Assembly (NCBI RefSeq): GCF_014490035.1
Contig: NZ_CP061008.1
Span: forward strand, 2,790,001-2,854,000
Reading direction: 5' to 3'
From: Achromobacter xylosoxidans
GTDB lineage: Bacteria > Pseudomonadota > Gammaproteobacteria > Burkholderiales > Burkholderiaceae_B
Length of the DNA: 64,000 nt
Below the pieces are notes generated by a model. That model searched no databases and was not told the DNA's origin. It saw only the letters and a program-made list of their open reading frames with translations. Positions 35,169 to 43,229 of this stretch are shown in pieces. Each line of letters begins with the position of its first letter. Position 1 is the first letter of the stretch. Both the position numbers and the translations under genes were made by a program.

Positions 35169-35231
35169 TTATGCTAACCTCGTAACAAATTGGACGTCAA
35201 CACATAGTTGGCAAATCAGGGTGAAACAACC

Positions 35232-35954
35232 ATGACGACACTCTCTCGCGGTTCCGCAGCCGTACTCTCGACCCTGCCCGCGGCCGGCCAGCGCCTGGGC
35301 GAGCGCGTGCGGTCGTTGGGCGATGAGGTCTATGAAACGCTGCTGTCGCAGCTCATTTCCCTGAAGATCGCGCCCGGCATGCGTATCGCGGTCGATGCGC
35401 TGGTGCGTGAGCTAGGCGTCTCGCAAACGCCGATACGCGCCGCGCTGATCCGGCTTGAAACCGAAGGGCTGGTGGTCAAGACGCATCACGTGGGATACAG
35501 CGCGGCGCCCATGCCTACGCGCAGGCGTTTCGAGCAGATGTACGAATTGCGTTTGCAGCTGGAACCATTCGGGGCAGGGCTGGCGGCGCAACGCATGACG
35601 GACGCGTCACTGCAGGAACTGGCGGCGCTGTCTGCGGCGATGAGCGCCCCGAGCGCCGATGACGCGCGCGTGGCCTATGGCAAATTCGCCGTGCTGGACG
35701 CGCAGTTCCACTCCTGGATCGCGGAACAGAGCGGCAATGAGCTGCTTGCCGAAGCGCTGGCCCGGTTGTATGCGCATACCCATCTGTTCCGGCTGCGTTT
35801 TCACTCGCGGGTTACGGAAGAAGCCGTGACCGAGCACGCGCGCATCGTGCGGGCGCTGAACGAGCGTGACGCTGAAGGCGCGCAGGATGCCATGCGCGAC
35901 CACATCCTCAGGTCGCGCGAGCGCATGGCGCCGTACTTCGAAATGCTGGATTAG
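35232..35954 (+). CDS. GntR-family regulator with FCD domain, dehydrogenase cluster
   Basis: This 240-residue regulator has a winged helix (about 25-90; ELGVSQTPIRAALIRLETEGLVVKTHHVGYSAAP) and an FCD domain (about 100-230) with HSWIAEQSGNELLAEAL and EHARIVRALNERDAEGA. It is divergent from the dehydrogenase cluster, so it probably represses that cluster and itself through the palindromes at 35140-35168. The ATG at 35232 is chosen because upstream in-frame TTG at 35208 has no ribosome-binding site. Its stop overlaps by 4 bp the stop of the convergent gene. Confidence 0.91.
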   Translation: MTTLSRGSAAVLSTLPAAGQRLGERVRSLGDEVYETLLSQLISLKIAPGMRIAVDALVRELGVSQTPIRAALIRLETEGLVVKTHHVGYSAAPMPTRRRFEQMYELRLQLEPFGAGLAAQRMTDASLQELAALSAAMSAPSADDARVAYGKFAVLDAQFHSWIAEQSGNELLAEALARLYAHTHLFRLRFHSRVTEEAVTEHARIVRALNERDAEGAQDAMRDHILRSRERMAPYFEMLD

Positions 35955-36862
35955 CGCGCGGCGGGTCCGGGCGCTTGTCCGCCCAGGCTGATGCCGTCCC
36001 GGATCTTGCGGAACGCGGACAGGGCTGCCGGCATGTCTTCGTTTGCCACTGTGCAGAGCATGGCCACGCGCAGCGTCGCCGTATCCACCAGCGCGTTGTA
36101 CTCCCGCAGGCGGGTGCCATCCGGCCGGGCGCCTGCGGGCGCGACATAGTCGATGCCCTTGGCGCCTTGCAACTCAAAGCCGCTGCGCTGCTCGGGCGAT
36201 TCGCCCTGCGCGGCCAGGATCGCCTCGGCCGCGGCCATGCGCTCGGCGGCAGAGAGCGGCGCTTCGGCGCCGGGATGCGTCTTCAGCGATTTGCGCGGCG
36301 TGCTGAAGCCGATGCCGCACAGATAGCCGGCCGCATCCGGGCCTTGCGGCGCGCCGTTGGCGCGGACGATCTCGACCAGCACGTCGAATTCGTCGGACTT
36401 GCCGTGCTTCACGATCCGATATGCCGCCGGCACGGCTACGCCGAATCCGCGCGTCCGGTCGGCATAGCGGCGCTCGGCGTCGCTGGCGGGCTCGTCGATC
36501 ATCTGGAACCGCACCGGCAGCATCAGGATTTGCCTGTCGGCGTACATGTCGCTGGTGAAGGCGGGCAGCGGGCTGGCGCGCCGGACCATGCGGACCGCGG
36601 CCTTGTCGACGGCGACATAGCCCGAGGAGCTGGCCAGGTCCACCGCGTCGATCTTGCCGTCCCGCAGGACGGTGAGGCGCAGGCGCAGGCTTAGGGGACC
36701 GTCAAGTTCGTACGCCTCCTTGGGCATTTCCAGATGGCTCTGCAGCTTGCGCATTGCGCCGGTGGTCCACTCGGCCTGATTGGCGGGGGCGGCGGCTGAA
36801 ACCGCCGTGGACGCGCACAAGGCGATCGCGGCCATGGCGCAGGCGCGTATCGGCCAGTTCAT
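35951..36862 (-). CDS. Secreted protein with TonB C-terminal-like domain
   Basis: This 303-residue protein has a signal peptide (about 24 residues, ending VSAAAPAN). Residues about 38-115 resemble a TonB C-terminal domain (LSLRLRLTVLRDGKIDAVDLASSSGYVAVDKAAVRMVRRASPLPAF). It lacks the membrane anchor and proline-rich linker of TonB. The remaining 190 residues have no recognised domain but contain regular acid- and Ala-rich segments. No exbB/exbD is near. It may be a periplasmic partner of envelope proteins; no function can be assigned. Confidence 0.75.
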   Translation of the reverse strand: MNWPIRACAMAAIALCASTAVSAAAPANQAEWTTGAMRKLQSHLEMPKEAYELDGPLSLRLRLTVLRDGKIDAVDLASSSGYVAVDKAAVRMVRRASPLPAFTSDMYADRQILMLPVRFQMIDEPASDAERRYADRTRGFGVAVPAAYRIVKHGKSDEFDVLVEIVRANGAPQGPDAAGYLCGIGFSTPRKSLKTHPGAEAPLSAAERMAAAEAILAAQGESPEQRSGFELQGAKGIDYVAPAGARPDGTRLREYNALVDTATLRVAMLCTVANEDMPAALSAFRKIRDGISLGGQAPGPAAR

Positions 36863-36936
36863 GTGGGCAAGTCTCCTGGGGATGCGGCGCCCGCCGGCTG
36901 GGCGCACCGGCGCAGCATAACCCGGACGCGCACGCT

Positions 36937-38286
36937 TCAGCGCTGCCCCGACGCCAACTCATCGAACAGCAGATCGCCGCCCATCTGTCCGCCCTTGAGC
37001 ATCAGCTCTATGCCGTCGGTCACGGGGTCGTCGCTGCGCGTCAGGCTGACGGTGACGCCGGGCGCCAGCACGCAGCGGAACGCCAGGCCCCAGACGCCCA
37101 GGGCCAGCGTCGCCTGGCTGGAGGTATCGCCGCCGGCGATGCCGATGCGCGACAGGCGCGCGCCGGCTTGCGCGCTGGCGCGCACGATGTCCGCCACCAG
37201 TTGGCCGGTGGCGCGGGCGGTTGCAGCGGTCTGATGCGGGGCGAGGGGCTGGGCGGGCCGGTCGGTGTGCGCCAGTACGTTGCGGCCCTGTGCCAGCGTG
37301 GCGGCGGCCAGCTGCGCCTGTTGCGCGGCATAGGCAGGGTCCCGCAAGAGCCGTTCCGCCTGCAGCGGCTGGCGCTGGTACTGCCGGCACGCGGCGATCT
37401 GCCTGGCCGTGACCGGAGACAGGCTGCCGGCGACCGCCAGCACCGGACCCGAGGCCGCTTGCAGCGGCGCGGCCGCGGCGCTTGTGCCGCCGGTTGGCAT
37501 GGCGCGGGCCAGCGCCTGCTGCACGCTGCTGGGGCCGACCGCCAGCAGCGGCAGGCAGGACGCCGCGCGCCAGATGAGGCGGCCGATGATGGCCAGCTGT
37601 TCTTCGTCGACCAGATCCAGCAGCAGCGGCCCGTCGGTACTGTCGATGACCTGGTTCATCCAGTCATCCAGCAGCGGCGCATCCGCCGCCCGCCGCAGGC
37701 GCGGGTAGGCCGTGTGCGGCAAGGAGCGGATGTCCGCCAAGCCCTGCGCCGCCAGGTGCAGGCGCAGGTCGGCCTCGTGCATGGGGGTGACGGGATGCGC
37801 GCTCATGACCGGATGGCGGTCGATGCGGTGGATCTCGGGCGCGGACCCCGCGCGCGCGAACAGCTGGGCGAAGCTGCAATAGCGGCCGATGCTGGGCTGC
37901 CCGCCCACGATAGGCACCAGCGGGTTGGGCATGTGGCGGCGCAGCTCGCGCACGGCTGCGCCGATGCTGCCCACATGCGGCGCGCTGTCGAAGGTGGAGC
38001 AGCACTTGTAGTGCAGCACGCGCACGCCCGCGCCCGCCATGTAGCGGCCCACGGCGCGCAGTTCGGCCTGCATGTCGGCCGGCGTCATGCCGCGCGCCGC
38101 GCCCGCGATGCCGATGGCGTCCAGCGGCCCGGCGCGCTCCAGTTGTTCCTGCGTGGGCACGCCCAGGAACAGCAGGCTGCGCAGGCCGGCGCGGGCGGTT
38201 TCGGCCAGCGTGTCGGTGGCGCCGGTGAAGTCGTCGCCGTACCAGCCCAGCCGCGGCCGCGTTTCTTCTTGCGCCGCTGAATTCAT
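36937..38286 (-). CDS. Four-carbon acid sugar kinase family protein (DUF1537)
   Basis: This 449-residue kinase has the DUF1537 N-terminal start LGWYGDDFTGATDTLAETARAG and the C-terminal nucleotide-binding segment SRIGIAGGDTSSQATLALGV followed by PGVTVSLTRSDDP. Members phosphorylate acid sugars such as threonate, erythronate and 3-oxo-isoapionate (OiaK). Its start overlaps the stop of the RuBisCO-like gene as ATGA, so a shared pathway is very likely: a kinase makes a phosphorylated keto-acid for the RuBisCO-like enzyme. Last gene of the TRAP operon. Confidence 0.9.
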   Translation of the reverse strand: MNSAAQEETRPRLGWYGDDFTGATDTLAETARAGLRSLLFLGVPTQEQLERAGPLDAIGIAGAARGMTPADMQAELRAVGRYMAGAGVRVLHYKCCSTFDSAPHVGSIGAAVRELRRHMPNPLVPIVGGQPSIGRYCSFAQLFARAGSAPEIHRIDRHPVMSAHPVTPMHEADLRLHLAAQGLADIRSLPHTAYPRLRRAADAPLLDDWMNQVIDSTDGPLLLDLVDEEQLAIIGRLIWRAASCLPLLAVGPSSVQQALARAMPTGGTSAAAAPLQAASGPVLAVAGSLSPVTARQIAACRQYQRQPLQAERLLRDPAYAAQQAQLAAATLAQGRNVLAHTDRPAQPLAPHQTAATARATGQLVADIVRASAQAGARLSRIGIAGGDTSSQATLALGVWGLAFRCVLAPGVTVSLTRSDDPVTDGIELMLKGGQMGGDLLFDELASGQR

Positions 38287-39560
38287 GCGCGGCCGCCGAA
38301 GCGCTCGATGGCGCGGCGCAGTTCCGGCGCGTTGCGCGCGTAGTCTTCCAGGCGCTCGCCGTCGCGCATGGCCTGCCAGGCCTGGCGGATGCTGAGCACG
38401 CCCGCGGCGGGGCCGTCTGGGTGGGCGAGGATGCCGCCGCCGGACATGAACAGCAGATCGTCGCAGCGCACGGCGGCCCAGGTGGCGGGCACGGTGCCGG
38501 CCCATTGTCCGGACGAGAATGCTGGCATGACGGGGTCGTCGATCCCGGGAGTCAGCGAGGCCAGGCAGTCGCGCGCCGACTCGACGACTTCGGCGTCTTC
38601 CTGGGCGAACTTGCCCTGCAGGCCGTGCACGTGCATATGGTCCACGCCGGCCAGTCGCCATAGCGTCTGGTAGGCCTGGAAGCCCACGCCCAGCAAGGGG
38701 GCACGAGACAGCGCGCCGTAGCCGTTGCGATGTCCATGCAGCGCCAGCGGCGTGCCGCGGCGCAGGGTCTGGATGGCCGAGTAGCCGCAATGGTTCAGGC
38801 TGGCCATGACGCAGGTGCCGCCTTCGCGTTCAATCAGGTCTGCGTGGCGGCGCATGGCGTCGGTTTCGTCGCTGATGTTGAACGCCACCATGACCTGGCG
38901 CCCGGTGCGTTCGCGGTGCGCGCGCACCACCGCCATGACGGCGGCGACGCGCTGGGCCAGCGGCGCGTGGGCGGGGTTGGCGCAGACCTCGTCGTCCTTG
39001 ATGAAGTCCACGCCCGCGGCGCACAGCTGGGCCGCCAGGTGCGCGGTCTGTTCGGGCGACAGGCCGACGTTGGGCTTGATGATGGTGCCTATCAGCGGAC
39101 CGTGGGCCACGCCGGTCAGTTGGCGCGTGCCGGCGATGCCCGCGCGCGGCATGTCGAATTGGGCGCGGTAGTTGGCCGGCAGCTCCATGCTTTCCAGGCG
39201 CAGCCCGGTGACTTCGCCCAGGTCGTACAGGTTGCCGCCTACCGTGGCAGCCAGCGTCGGCAGGTTGGCGCCGACGTTGGCGACGGGAAAGGCGATGCGC
39301 ACGCGGGCGCGCTGGTAGCGGCCGGGCATGCCGCCCGGCTGGCGCGCCAGCCAGGCGTTGGGCAGGCTGGGCGCGGACACGGATTCCAGGGGCTCGATGG
39401 ACTCGATGCGCGCGCGGGCACGGGCGCGCAGCTCGTCGGTTTCGCCCTGCACCCGGGTAAAGGTGCCGCAGGATTGCTCGCCGGCCATGATCTCCGCGAC
39501 CCTTGCGGGGTCCAGCGGGGTTTCGATCAGGTAGGTGGCGCTAAACGATTGGGAATTCAT
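38283..39560 (-). CDS. RuBisCO-like protein (form IV large subunit)
   Basis: This 425-residue protein is a RuBisCO large-subunit homologue. Active-site positions are largely kept: K162 in GTIIKPNVG (RuBisCO K175), K188-D189-D190-E191 in DFIKDDE (the carbamylated Lys and metal ligands), H312 and loop-6 K317 in HVHGLQGKF, and S373 in FMSGGG. The residue matching K177 is Asn (N164), typical of RuBisCO-like proteins that do not fix CO2. It resembles the apionate-pathway enzyme OiaX, which decarboxylates 3-oxo-isoapionate 4-phosphate. The ATGA overlap with the DUF1537 kinase and a TRAP transporter upstream fit that role or a relative of it. Confidence 0.88.
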   Translation of the reverse strand: MNSQSFSATYLIETPLDPARVAEIMAGEQSCGTFTRVQGETDELRARARARIESIEPLESVSAPSLPNAWLARQPGGMPGRYQRARVRIAFPVANVGANLPTLAATVGGNLYDLGEVTGLRLESMELPANYRAQFDMPRAGIAGTRQLTGVAHGPLIGTIIKPNVGLSPEQTAHLAAQLCAAGVDFIKDDEVCANPAHAPLAQRVAAVMAVVRAHRERTGRQVMVAFNISDETDAMRRHADLIEREGGTCVMASLNHCGYSAIQTLRRGTPLALHGHRNGYGALSRAPLLGVGFQAYQTLWRLAGVDHMHVHGLQGKFAQEDAEVVESARDCLASLTPGIDDPVMPAFSSGQWAGTVPATWAAVRCDDLLFMSGGGILAHPDGPAAGVLSIRQAWQAMRDGERLEDYARNAPELRRAIERFGGRA

Positions 39561-39583
39561 GGCGGCGGTGGCGGGTAAGGGAA

Positions 39584-40123
39584 TCAGATCCGGTTGAGGT
39601 CGGGAAAGGGGCGCACGGGGTCCTTGCCGTCCCAATCGCGGGCGCTGTCGCGGATCAGGTCGAACAGGCGGCCCTTGGGACCGGCGACTTCGGACAGTTC
39701 GATCACGGTGCCCGGGTGATACTCGGTGTCGAAGTAGATGAAGCGGCCTTTCTCGCCCACTTCGCCGCTCATCTTGGGCTTGAAGCCTTGCGCCAGCAGG
39801 CGTTCCAGGTCGGCGTCGTAGCTTTCGGTCCAGTAGGCCACGTGCTGCAGCCCGGTGCGGCCGGCCTGCAGGAAGTCGCGGTACATGGAGGGCACGTCGT
39901 TGCGGGTCTGGATCAGTTCGACCTGCACGAAGCCGGAGTTGGCCAGCGCTACCGAGTTGTGCGGTTCGTGGCGCGCGCCGTCGTACTGGTAGTTGACGAT
40001 GGGCACGCGCGGGTTGTAGTACCAGGGGCCCACGCCCAGCGTGCTGCTCCAGTAGTCCATGGCGGCTTCGATGTCGTGCACCACATAACCGAGTTGGCGG
40101 ATTTCGCCCAGGAAACGACTCAT
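39584..40123 (-). CDS. VOC-family (glyoxalase-like) protein
   Basis: This 179-residue protein has two beta-alpha-beta-beta-beta modules of the vicinal oxygen chelate fold. Possible metal ligands are Q10 (RQLGYVVHDIEAAMDYW), E69 (FVQVELIQ), H94 (GLQHVAYW) and E142 (TVIELSE). VOC enzymes include epimerases, isomerases, lyases and dioxygenases. It is the gene before the RuBisCO-like protein and after the TRAP permease, so it probably isomerises or epimerises the imported acid sugar or a later intermediate. No precise reaction can be assigned. Confidence 0.83.
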   Translation of the reverse strand: MSRFLGEIRQLGYVVHDIEAAMDYWSSTLGVGPWYYNPRVPIVNYQYDGARHEPHNSVALANSGFVQVELIQTRNDVPSMYRDFLQAGRTGLQHVAYWTESYDADLERLLAQGFKPKMSGEVGEKGRFIYFDTEYHPGTVIELSEVAGPKGRLFDLIRDSARDWDGKDPVRPFPDLNRI

Positions 40124-40189
40124 GATGGATTCTTTGCGGGAGAGGTTTGAGGATGTCGGGAGGATGCGGCCCGCTGCGGGCCGCGGATC

Positions 40190-42070
40190 TCACAGGAAAC
40201 CGATGGAGAACCAGGGGAAGGCGGCGACGATCACCAGGCCCACCAGCAGCGCGGCGACGTAGCCCCAGATCGGGCCGATGCCTTCGTTGGGATCGACGCG
40301 GCTGATGGCGCAGGCGCCGTAGTAGCCCACGCCGAAGGGCGGCGCGAACAGGCCTATGCCCATGGCGAAGATCACGACCATGGCGTAGTGCACCTCATGC
40401 ACGCCGGCCTGCGCCGCGATCGGGAACAGCAGCGGGCCGAACAGCACGATGGCGGGTATGCCTTCCAGCACGCTGCCGAGGATGATGAAGGCCACGATGG
40501 ACACGGCCAGGAAGCCGTAGCTGCCGCCGGGCATGCCGGCCATCAGCTTTGCCAGGTCGCCGGAGAAGCCGGACTGCGTCAGCGCCCAGGCCATGGCCGT
40601 GGCGCAGCCCACGATCAGCATGATGGCGCCCGACAACGAGGCGGTCTCGATCAGCATGGGCTTCAAGCGGGCCCAGTCGAAGCGCCGGTAGATCAGCAGG
40701 CCGACCACGGCCGAGTACACGATGCCTATGGTCGAGACCTCGGTGGCGGTGGCCACGCCTTCGACCACCGCGGCGCGGATCACGAAGGGCAGGGCCACGG
40801 CGGGCAGGGCGATGACGAAGAAGCGTCCGATCTCGCGGGCGCTGAAGCGCTGCGCCAGGCTCAGGTCTTCCTTGCGGTAACGCCACCACACCACCGAGCA
40901 CAGGGCCAGGCCCAGCACCACGGCCGGCAGCAGCCCGCCGGTGAAGAGCGCGGCGATGGACACGCCCGTCACCGAGCCGATGGTGATGAGCACGATGGAC
41001 GGCGGAATGGTCTCGGTCTGCGCGCCGGTGGCGGACAGCAGCGCCACCAGGTCGCCGGGCTTGGCGCCGCGCTTCTGCATTTCCGGGAACAGCACGGGCG
41101 CGATGGCCGCCATGTCGGCGATCTTGGAACCCGAGATGCCGGACACCAGGTACATCGCGCCGATCAGCACGTAGGACAGCCCGCCGCGTACGTGGCCCAA
41201 CAGGCTGGCCAGGAACTGGATCATGGCGCGCGCCATGCCGGTCATCTCGATCAGCGAACCCAGGAAGATGAAGAGCGGCACCGCCAGCAGCATCAGGTGC
41301 GACATGCCCTCGTCCAGCCGGCCCACCATCACCACCATGGGCGTGTTGGTGGTCAGGGCCAGGTAGGAGAACGTGGCCAGCGCAAACGAGAACGCGATGG
41401 GCACGCCCGAGAACACCGTGGCGGCGACGATGCCCACGAAGAAGATCAGCAGGTTCAGCTTGCCCAGCGTCGCGAAGAGGGGCTGCGCCACCCAGAACAG
41501 CGCGACCACGGCCGCGGCTCCCGCCAGCGCCGCCAGCATCTGCGGCGCGGTCTGGGTGCGCAGGAGGCGCAGCAGCGCCACCACCGCCATCAGCCCCATG
41601 CCCACCGGAATCGCGGCGGCGCGCCAGGCGTTGCTCAGCTCCAGCGCGGGCGTGATGATGAAGTGTTCTTCATGCGCGTATTCCACGGCGGGCGCCAGGA
41701 TCAGCGCCAGGAAGGCCAGCGACGCGGCCAGCGCCAGCGTTTCCAGCTGGGCGCGGCGCGCCGGGCTGACGTTGTTGACCAGCGCCGTCATCCGCATGTG
41801 TTCGCCGCGCCGCAGGGCGACCACCGCGCCCAGCATCGACAGCCACAGGAACAGGATGGATGCCAGTTCGTCGGACCAGACCAGCGGGCTGTGCAAGGCG
41901 TAGCGCGCCACCACGCCGGCGAACAGCACCGCGATCTCGACCAGCACGATGGCCGCGGCCACGTGTTCGACCACGCTGCCCAGCAGCGCGTCGAGCGCGC
42001 CGGCGGCGCGGCGCAAGGGGTGGGCCGGCAGCGCCTGCGGCGCGGCGTGGGGAGCGGACAGGGAGGACAT
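40190..42070 (-). CDS. TRAP transporter fused small and large permease (DctQM)
   Basis: This 626-residue inner-membrane protein fuses a four-helix DctQ part (about 1-190; AGVVARYALHSPLVWSDELASILFLWLSMLGAVVALRRGEHMRM) to a DctM permease (about 200-626; GVPIAFSFALATFSYLA, SGSKIADMAAIAPVLFPEMQKRGA, LLSATGAQTETIPPSIVLI, GIGLFAPPFGVGYYGACAIS). Fused DctQM proteins are a known variant. It works with the DctP protein 9 bp upstream to import an organic or sugar acid using a sodium gradient. Linkage to a DUF1537 kinase suggests an aldonate or apionate-type ligand. Confidence 0.92.
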   Translation of the reverse strand: MSSLSAPHAAPQALPAHPLRRAAGALDALLGSVVEHVAAAIVLVEIAVLFAGVVARYALHSPLVWSDELASILFLWLSMLGAVVALRRGEHMRMTALVNNVSPARRAQLETLALAASLAFLALILAPAVEYAHEEHFIITPALELSNAWRAAAIPVGMGLMAVVALLRLLRTQTAPQMLAALAGAAAVVALFWVAQPLFATLGKLNLLIFFVGIVAATVFSGVPIAFSFALATFSYLALTTNTPMVVMVGRLDEGMSHLMLLAVPLFIFLGSLIEMTGMARAMIQFLASLLGHVRGGLSYVLIGAMYLVSGISGSKIADMAAIAPVLFPEMQKRGAKPGDLVALLSATGAQTETIPPSIVLITIGSVTGVSIAALFTGGLLPAVVLGLALCSVVWWRYRKEDLSLAQRFSAREIGRFFVIALPAVALPFVIRAAVVEGVATATEVSTIGIVYSAVVGLLIYRRFDWARLKPMLIETASLSGAIMLIVGCATAMAWALTQSGFSGDLAKLMAGMPGGSYGFLAVSIVAFIILGSVLEGIPAIVLFGPLLFPIAAQAGVHEVHYAMVVIFAMGIGLFAPPFGVGYYGACAISRVDPNEGIGPIWGYVAALLVGLVIVAAFPWFSIGFL

Positions 42071-42079
42071 GGCGCGTCC

Positions 42080-43099
42080 TCAGGCCAGCTTGCCGACGGC
42101 CTGCTCCAGCAGGGTCCAGGCCTCGTTGCCGAAGCGGCCCTGCCATTCCTTGTAGAAGCCTGCCGCGCGCAATTGCTCGCGGAAGCTGTCTGCCGACGGC
42201 TGGTTGAACAGCAGTCCCTTGCCCTCCAGGTCCGACTGTACCGAGGCGTTGAGCTTCTTGATGTCTTCGCGCTGGGCCAGGCCGGCCTCGTTGATGCCGC
42301 GCGCCACGACGGTCTTCAGGTCTTGCGGCAGGCCTTCCCACATGCGGCCGTTGGCGATGAACCAATAGCCGTCCCAGATGTGGTTGGTGAGCGAGCAGTA
42401 CTTCTGCACTTCGTACAGCTTGGCTACCTGGATGATGGGCAGCGGGTTCTCCTGCGCATCCACCACCTTGGTCTGCAACGACGAATAGACCTCGCTGAAC
42501 TGCAGGCTGGCAGGGGCGGCGCCCAGGCCCTTGAACATGGAGATCGGCAGCGAGCTGACCGGCACGCGGATCTTCAGCCCTTCCATGTCGGCGGCGGACT
42601 TGACCGGCGCCTTGCTGCTGGTGGTCTGGCGAAAGCCGTTGTCCCACATTTTTTCGAAGGCGTAGAGGCGGCGCTGCGCGATGGCGGCGCGCACGTGGGC
42701 GCCAAGCGCGCCGTCCATGGCGCTCCAGACCTGGTTGTAGTCCTTGAAGGCGAAGCCTACGGCGTTGATCGCCGCGACCGGCACCAGGGTCGCGATGACC
42801 AGCGCGGACGGGGTGAAGAAGTCGATGCCGCCCGAGCGCACCTGGGCCAGCATGTCGGTGTCCCCGCCCAATTGGTTGTTCGGGAAGATCTTGATGTCCA
42901 CGCGGCCGTTGCTTTCCTTGAGGATGCGTTCGGCGGCCTCCTGGGCGCGGATGTTCAGCGGGTGCGTGACCGGCAGGTTGTTGCCGTACTTGAGCGTGTA
43001 GTCGGCGGCGCGGGCGATCAGCGGAAAGCCCGAGGTCAGGGCGACGGCGGGAACCGCGCAAAGGCGGCGCAGGGCGCTACGGCGTGTCAGCAGCTTCAT
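42080..43099 (-). CDS. TRAP transporter periplasmic binding protein (DctP), acid-sugar operon
   Basis: This 339-residue receptor has the DctP pattern: YTLKYGNNLPVTHPLNIRAQEAAERILKESNGRVDIKIFPNNQLGGDTDMLAQVRSGGIDFF, the conserved arginine region GLKIRVPVSSLPISMFKGLGA, and VDAQENPLPII. The start MKLL at 43099 follows GGAG by eight bases; an ATG 12 bp upstream is poorly placed. The N-terminus TRRSALRRLCAVPAVA contains a twin-arginine pair, so Tat export is possible. It is the first gene of the operon and is divergent from a LacI regulator. Confidence 0.91.
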   Translation of the reverse strand: MKLLTRRSALRRLCAVPAVALTSGFPLIARAADYTLKYGNNLPVTHPLNIRAQEAAERILKESNGRVDIKIFPNNQLGGDTDMLAQVRSGGIDFFTPSALVIATLVPVAAINAVGFAFKDYNQVWSAMDGALGAHVRAAIAQRRLYAFEKMWDNGFRQTTSSKAPVKSAADMEGLKIRVPVSSLPISMFKGLGAAPASLQFSEVYSSLQTKVVDAQENPLPIIQVAKLYEVQKYCSLTNHIWDGYWFIANGRMWEGLPQDLKTVVARGINEAGLAQREDIKKLNASVQSDLEGKGLLFNQPSADSFREQLRAAGFYKEWQGRFGNEAWTLLEQAVGKLA

Positions 43100-43121
43100 G
43101 CTTGTCTCCATAATCTTGGTT

Positions 43122-43229
43122 ATGATGTTTTTTGATGTGCCACAACAGCGCCAGTACCATGCGGCAGACTGGACAATAGTGAATCGTTGCCAACATCGTC
43201 AAACCTGATTAATGATGGATTTTGATGTG
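43122..43229. repeat. Direct repeat flanking the TRAP-lacI divergent region
   Basis: ATGATGTTTTTTGATGTG (43122-43139) and ATGATGGATTTTGATGTG (43212-43229) match at 16 of 18 positions and are 90 bp apart. The first lies just upstream of the TRAP operon; the second covers the start codon region of lacI. They are candidate binding sites for the LacI-family protein, with autoregulation at the second. LacI operators are usually palindromes, so this is not a typical form. Confidence 0.45.

Noticed and set aside
43170..43195. LacI-type palindrome TGGACAA-N10-TTGCCAA
   Set aside because: Only a partial match between halves (5 of 7), weaker than the direct repeat, so not listed as an operator.
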